Positions 60,376 to 64,000 of a stretch of 64,000 nucleotides of DNA are shown here, piece after piece. Source of the DNA: Budorcas taxicolor (Eukaryota; Chordata; Mammalia; Artiodactyla; Bovidae); assembly GCF_023091745.1 (NCBI RefSeq), contig NW_026291761.1, forward strand, positions 155,043-219,042, written 5' to 3'. The position numbers and the translations under genes are program-made. The notes beneath the pieces are model-generated. The model was not told the DNA's origin. It saw nothing but the letters and a program-made list of their open reading frames with translations, and ran no database searches. The first letter of the stretch is position 1. Each line of letters begins with the position of its first letter.

Positions 60376-61201
60376 GGAACTTCGAAAGGGTCCTTCACAC
60401 CCTTGGTGCAAATCAAGAAGTTCCCCGACCTAGCCGTCTCCACTCGAGAGGAATCACGAGGGTCCCGCCCACATCCAGAGGAGCCCCGTTTTCCGCCTCG
60501 TAGCTCGAGATGACGGATCCTTTCCCTGCTTCGTCGGGAAAGAGTTCCCGGCGTTCCCGTCGCATCTCAAGAGGAGGCCCTCTCAACAGGAACGGCGAGA
60601 GGAACTCCAGGGTCGTGCCACCATTCCAAGAGTCCCCCAGATGTCTCAGTCCATTCCAGAGGGAACCTCTTTTCCCTTCACCGGCTCGTCTTTCACGCCC
60701 GAGGATCGACTGACACCAAGGTGGCACGTGGCACAGCCCTGTGGGTAAGCCTCGTGGGAAAGCCTCGAGGGACAGCCTCGAGGGAAAAGCCACAGATCCC
60801 TTGATCCCACGTGACAGAAGCGTGACACTACTGCTGCAGCTCGGGAGGAAAGCGCACGTGCATGCCCCCCCACTCCGAGACGAGGCCTGACCTCCCCTGG
60901 GGAGACTCAGAAGCACCCCAAGATCCATGGCAACACTGGAGAGGAATCCTCAGGTTCCGGCCCCGACTCCACACAAGGACTGAGGCCCCCGGCATGGACG
61001 GGAGAGCAATCCCGAGAGGTCCCCTAGCAACTCGCGGTGGGGACTGGCCTTTCCTGAGGCCACCAGAGCGGGTCCCTGTGGTCCCCCGTCGTAACTCGAG
61101 AAGACCTGCCGCAACTCGAGAAAATCAGGAGGTTCTCCCCTCCAGGCGAGATGAGGCCCATTTCCGCTGAGGCGTCTCGAGGCTGATCACACCTCACCTC
61201 T
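60376..61201 (+). repeat. Monomer 75, A, indel-rich
   Basis: 826 bp. gatgacgga and gtgggtaagc as in 56262. gagagcaatccc as in 19597. Insertions include gcccccccac. Confidence 0.85.
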
Positions 61202-62019
61202 GGAACTTCGAAAGGGTCCTCCACACCCTTGGTGCAAAGCAAGAAGTTCCCCGACCTAGCCGTCTCCACTCGAGAGGAATCACGAGGATCCCGCCCACAT
61301 CCAGAAGAGCCCCGTTTCCGCCTCGTAGCTCGAGATGAGGGATCCTTTCCCTGCTTCGTCGGGAAAGAGTCCCCGGCGTTCCCGTCGCATCTCAAGAGGA
61401 GGCCCTCTCAACAGGAACGGCGAGAGGAAATCCAGGGTCGTGCCACCATTCCAAGAGTCCCCCAGATGTCTCAGTCCATTTCAGAGGAACCTCTTTTCCC
61501 TTCACCGGCTCGTCTTTCACGCCGAGGATCGACTCACACCAAGGTGGCACGTGGCACAGCCCTGTGGGGAAAGCCTCGTGGGGAAAGCCTCGAGGGACAG
61601 CCTCGAGGGAAAGCCACAGATCCCTTGATCCACGTGACAGGAAGCGTGACACTACTGCTGCAGCTCGGGAGGAAAGCGCACGTGCATGCCCCCACTCGAG
61701 ACGAGGCCTGACTCCCCTGGGGAGACACAGAAGCACCCCAAGAACCATGGCAACACTGGAGAGGAATCCTCAGGTTCCGGCCCCGACTCCACACAAGGAC
61801 TGAGGCCCCGGCATGGACGGGAAGAGAATCCCGAGAGGTCCCCTAGCAACACGCATGGGGACTGGCCTTTCCTGAGGCCACCAGAGCGGGTCCCTGTGGT
61901 CCCCGTCGTAACTCGAGAAGACCTGCCGCAACTCGAGAAAATCCAGGAGGTTCTCCCCTCCAGGCGAGATGAGGCCCATTTCCACTGAGGTGTCTCGAGG
62001 CTGATCACACCTCACCTCT
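61202..62019 (+). repeat. Monomer 76, A3
   Basis: 818 bp. gggtcctcca, gcaaagcaag, gaggatcccg and gagacacag as in 21229. Confidence 0.87.
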
Positions 62020-62843
62020 GGAACTTCGAAAGGGTCCTTCACACCCTTGGTGCAAAATCAAGAAGTTCCCCGACCTAGCCGGTCCACTCGAGAGGAATCA
62101 CGAGGGTCCCGCCCACATCCAGAGGAGCCCCGTTTTCCCGCCTCGTAGCTCGAGATGAGGGATCCTTTCCCTGCTTCGTCGGGAAAGAGTTCCCGGCCTT
62201 CCCGTCGCATCACAAGAGGAGGCCCACATCAACAGGAACGGCGGAGAGGAACTCCAGGGTCGTGCCAACATTCCAAGAGTCCCCCAGATGTCTCAGTCCA
62301 TTCCAGAGGAACCTCTTTTCCCTTCACCGGCTCGTCTTTCACGCCGAGGATCGACTGACACCAAGGTGGCACGTGGCACAGCCCTGTGGGAAAGCCTCGT
62401 GGGGAAAGCCTCGAGGGACAGCCCTCGAGGGAAAGCCACAGATCCCTTGATCCACGTGACAGAGAAGCGTGACACTACTGCTGCAGCTCGGGAGGAAAGC
62501 GCACGTGCATGCCCCCACTCGAGACGAGGCCTGACTCCCCTGGGGGGAGACTCAGAAGCACCCCAAGATCCATGGCAACACTGGAGAGGAATCCTCAGGT
62601 TCCGGCCCCGACTCCACACAAGGACTGAGGCCCCGGCATGGATGGGAGAGGAATCCCGAGAGGTCCCCTAGCAACTCGCATGGGGACTGACCTTTCCTGA
62701 GGCCACCAGAGCGGGTCCCTGTGGTCCCCGTCGTAATTCGAGAAGACCTGCCGCAACTCGAGAAATCCAGGAGGTTCTCCCCTCTAGGCGAGATGAGGCC
62801 CATTTCCGCTGAGGCGTCTCGAGGCTGATCACACCTCACCTCT
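62020..62843 (+). repeat. Monomer 77, A, indel-rich
   Basis: 824 bp. catcacaag, cccacatcaac, gtgccaacattc, cgactgacacc, catggatggg and cgtaattcg. Confidence 0.85.
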
Positions 62844-63667
62844 GGAACTTCGAAAGGGTCCTCCACACCCTTGGTGCAAAAGCAAGAAGTTCCCCGACCT
62901 AGCCGTCTCCACTCGAGAGGAATCACGAGGATCCCGCCCACATCCAGAGGAGCCCGTTTCCGCCTCGTAGCTCGAGATGAGGGATCCTTTCCCTGCTTCG
63001 TCGGGAAAGAGTCCCCGGCGTTCCCGTCGCATCTCAAGAGGAGGCCCCTCTCAACAGGATCGGCGAGAGGAACTCCAGGGGTCGTGCCACCATTCCAAGA
63101 GTCCCCCAGATGTCTCAGTCCATTCCCGAGGAACCTCTTTTCCCTTCACCGGCTCGTCTTTCACGCCGAGGATCGACTGGACACCAAGGTGGCACGTGGC
63201 ACAGCCCTGTGGGAAAGCCCTCGTGGGAAAGCCTCGAGGGACAGCCTCGAGGGAAAGCCACAGATCCCTTGATCCACGTGACAGGAAGCGTGACACTACT
63301 GCTGCAGCTCGGGAGGAAAGCGCACGTGCATGCCCCCACTCGAGACGAGGCCTGACTCCCCTGGGGAGACACAGAAGCACCCCAAGAACCATGGCAACAC
63401 TGGAGAGGAATCCTCAGGTTCCGGCCCCGATTCCACACAAGGACTGAGGCCCCGGCGATGGACGGGAGAGGAATCCCGAGAGGTCCCCTAGCAACACGCA
63501 TGGGGACTGGCCTTTCCTGAGGCCTCCAGAGCGGGGTCCCTGTGGTCCCCGGTCGTAACTCGAGAAGACCTGCCGCAACTCCGAGAAAATCCAGGAGGTT
63601 CTCCCCTCCAGGCGAGATGAGGCCCCTTTCCGCTGAGGTGTCTCGAGACTGATCACACCTCACCTCT
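62844..63667 (+). repeat. Monomer 78, A, indel-rich
   Basis: 824 bp. gggtcctcca and gaggatcccg as in 21229 and 61202. Private caggatcgg and ggcctccag. Confidence 0.85.
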
Positions 63668-64000
63668 GGAAACTTCGAAAGGGTCCTTCACACCCTTGGT
63701 GCAAATCAAGAAGTTCCCCGACCTAGCCGTCTCCACTCGAGAGGAATCACGAGGGTTCCGCCCACATCCCAGAGGAGACCCGTTCCGCCTCGTAGCTCGA
63801 GATGAGGGATCCTTTCCCTGCTTCGTCGGGAAAGAGTTCCCGGTGTTCTGTCGCATCTCAAGAGGAGGCCCCTCTCAACAGGAACGGCGAGAGGAACTCC
63901 AGGGTCGTGCCACCATTCCAAGAGTCCCCCAGATGTCTCAGTCCATTCCAGAAGGAACCTCTTTTCCCTTCACCGGCTTCGTCTTTCACGCCGAGGATCG
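63668..64000 (+). repeat. Monomer 79, partial A
   Basis: The first 333 bases of a family A unit (gacctagcc), cut by the window edge. The array continues beyond it. Confidence 0.9.

Larger units (their letters stand above)
1..64000 (+). repeat. Satellite DNA array, about 816-bp monomer, probable ruminant satellite I
   Basis: The sequence is made only of head-to-tail copies of one unit. Counting each unit from the ggaacttcgaaaggg motif, most are 813-816 bp, with outliers of 802, 829 and 838 bp, and inflated lengths of 818-826 bp after 58732. All copies face the same way and no foreign sequence interrupts them. CTCGAG sites in the first unit (399, 492, 709, 729, 791 and 884) and CTCGGG at 461 are separated by 31, 62, 93 or 217 bases, all multiples of 31, apart from 709-729. 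A 31-bp ancestral subrepeat, a unit near 0.8 kb and high G+C match what is known of caprine and related ruminant satellite I, a centromeric heterochromatin component. The satellite array is certain; the family name is an inference, and the species is open (sheep, goat or another ruminant). Confidence 0.97.
52999..64000 (+). repeat. Second family A domain with a B island
   Basis: The array returns to A-type monomers at 52999. Units at 57894 and 58732 are B types and match the pair starting at 51373 and 52186. Units at 59551 and 60376 repeat the variants of those at 55446 and 56262. Units at 61202 and 62844 carry variants otherwise seen only at 21229. Unit lengths are inflated by one-base insertions from about 58600. 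Confidence 0.85.
58600..64000 (+). other. Homopolymer-insertion zone, probable low-quality consensus
   Basis: Insertions are frequent and nearly all extend existing runs: tcggggaaag, aagccctcg, ggcccccgg, cgttttccgc, gcccccccac, gtcccccgtc. Monomers of 818-826 bp replace the usual 813-816 bp. The pattern runs to the end of the window. Confidence 0.75.

Noticed and set aside
1..64000. Ribosomal DNA, 5S, tRNA or histone-type gene cluster
   Set aside because: No conserved rRNA segment, tRNA-like A/B box pair with a cloverleaf, or recognisable coding unit is seen in the monomer.
1..64000. Transposon or retrovirus insertion
   Set aside because: No target-site duplication, poly-A tail, long terminal repeat or terminal inverted repeat interrupts the array. 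Every base can be assigned to a monomer.

Overview
The window is a single uninterrupted tandem satellite array. A G+C-rich monomer of about 816 bp (58% G+C in the first 120 bases) repeats head to tail, always in the same orientation: 78 complete copies and one partial copy fill all 64,000 bases. I see no unique sequence, transposon, RNA gene or real protein gene. The long open frames are by-products of a stop-poor repeat unit whose length, 816, divides by three.

Monomer size, G+C content and a buried 31-bp periodicity all fit the ruminant satellite I family (the 1.714/1.715 density satellites of bovids and the related deer satellite), which makes up centromeric and pericentromeric heterochromatin. 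The roughly 0.8-kb unit points to a caprine such as sheep or goat rather than cattle, whose unit is about 1.4 kb. The species is inferred from memory of the family, not proved by the sequence.

Layout. Positions 1-24250 hold family A monomers (mostly gacctagcc near monomer position 50). Subtypes: A1 (aagcctgac, gtggtcccc), A2 (EcoRI site, tcaaaggg), A3 (generic), A4 (gcacctgg, ctcccatcc) and A5 (tttacacc, ggctttcac). Six-monomer blocks of about 4.9 kb recur imperfectly three times from 2449 to 17135. Positions 24270-52998 hold the more diverged family B (mostly gacataccc or gacattccc plus ggaaacacg). It contains several short, very recent higher-order duplications: a dimer at 25306-28567, a trimer at 28568-33454, a trimer repeated three times at 39145-46481 and a tetramer repeated twice at 44853-51372. 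A run of unduplicated, most diverged monomers lies at 33455-38328. Positions 52999-64000 return to family A but contain a B island at about 57370-59200.

Many monomers are chimeras that switch subtype between monomer positions of about 330 and 570. That stretch contains a 13-bp microrepeat, CACGTG motifs and CTCGAG sites. Two stretches, about 39650-44430 and 58600-64000, are rich in one-base homopolymer indels and are probably poorly polished assembly rather than biology.
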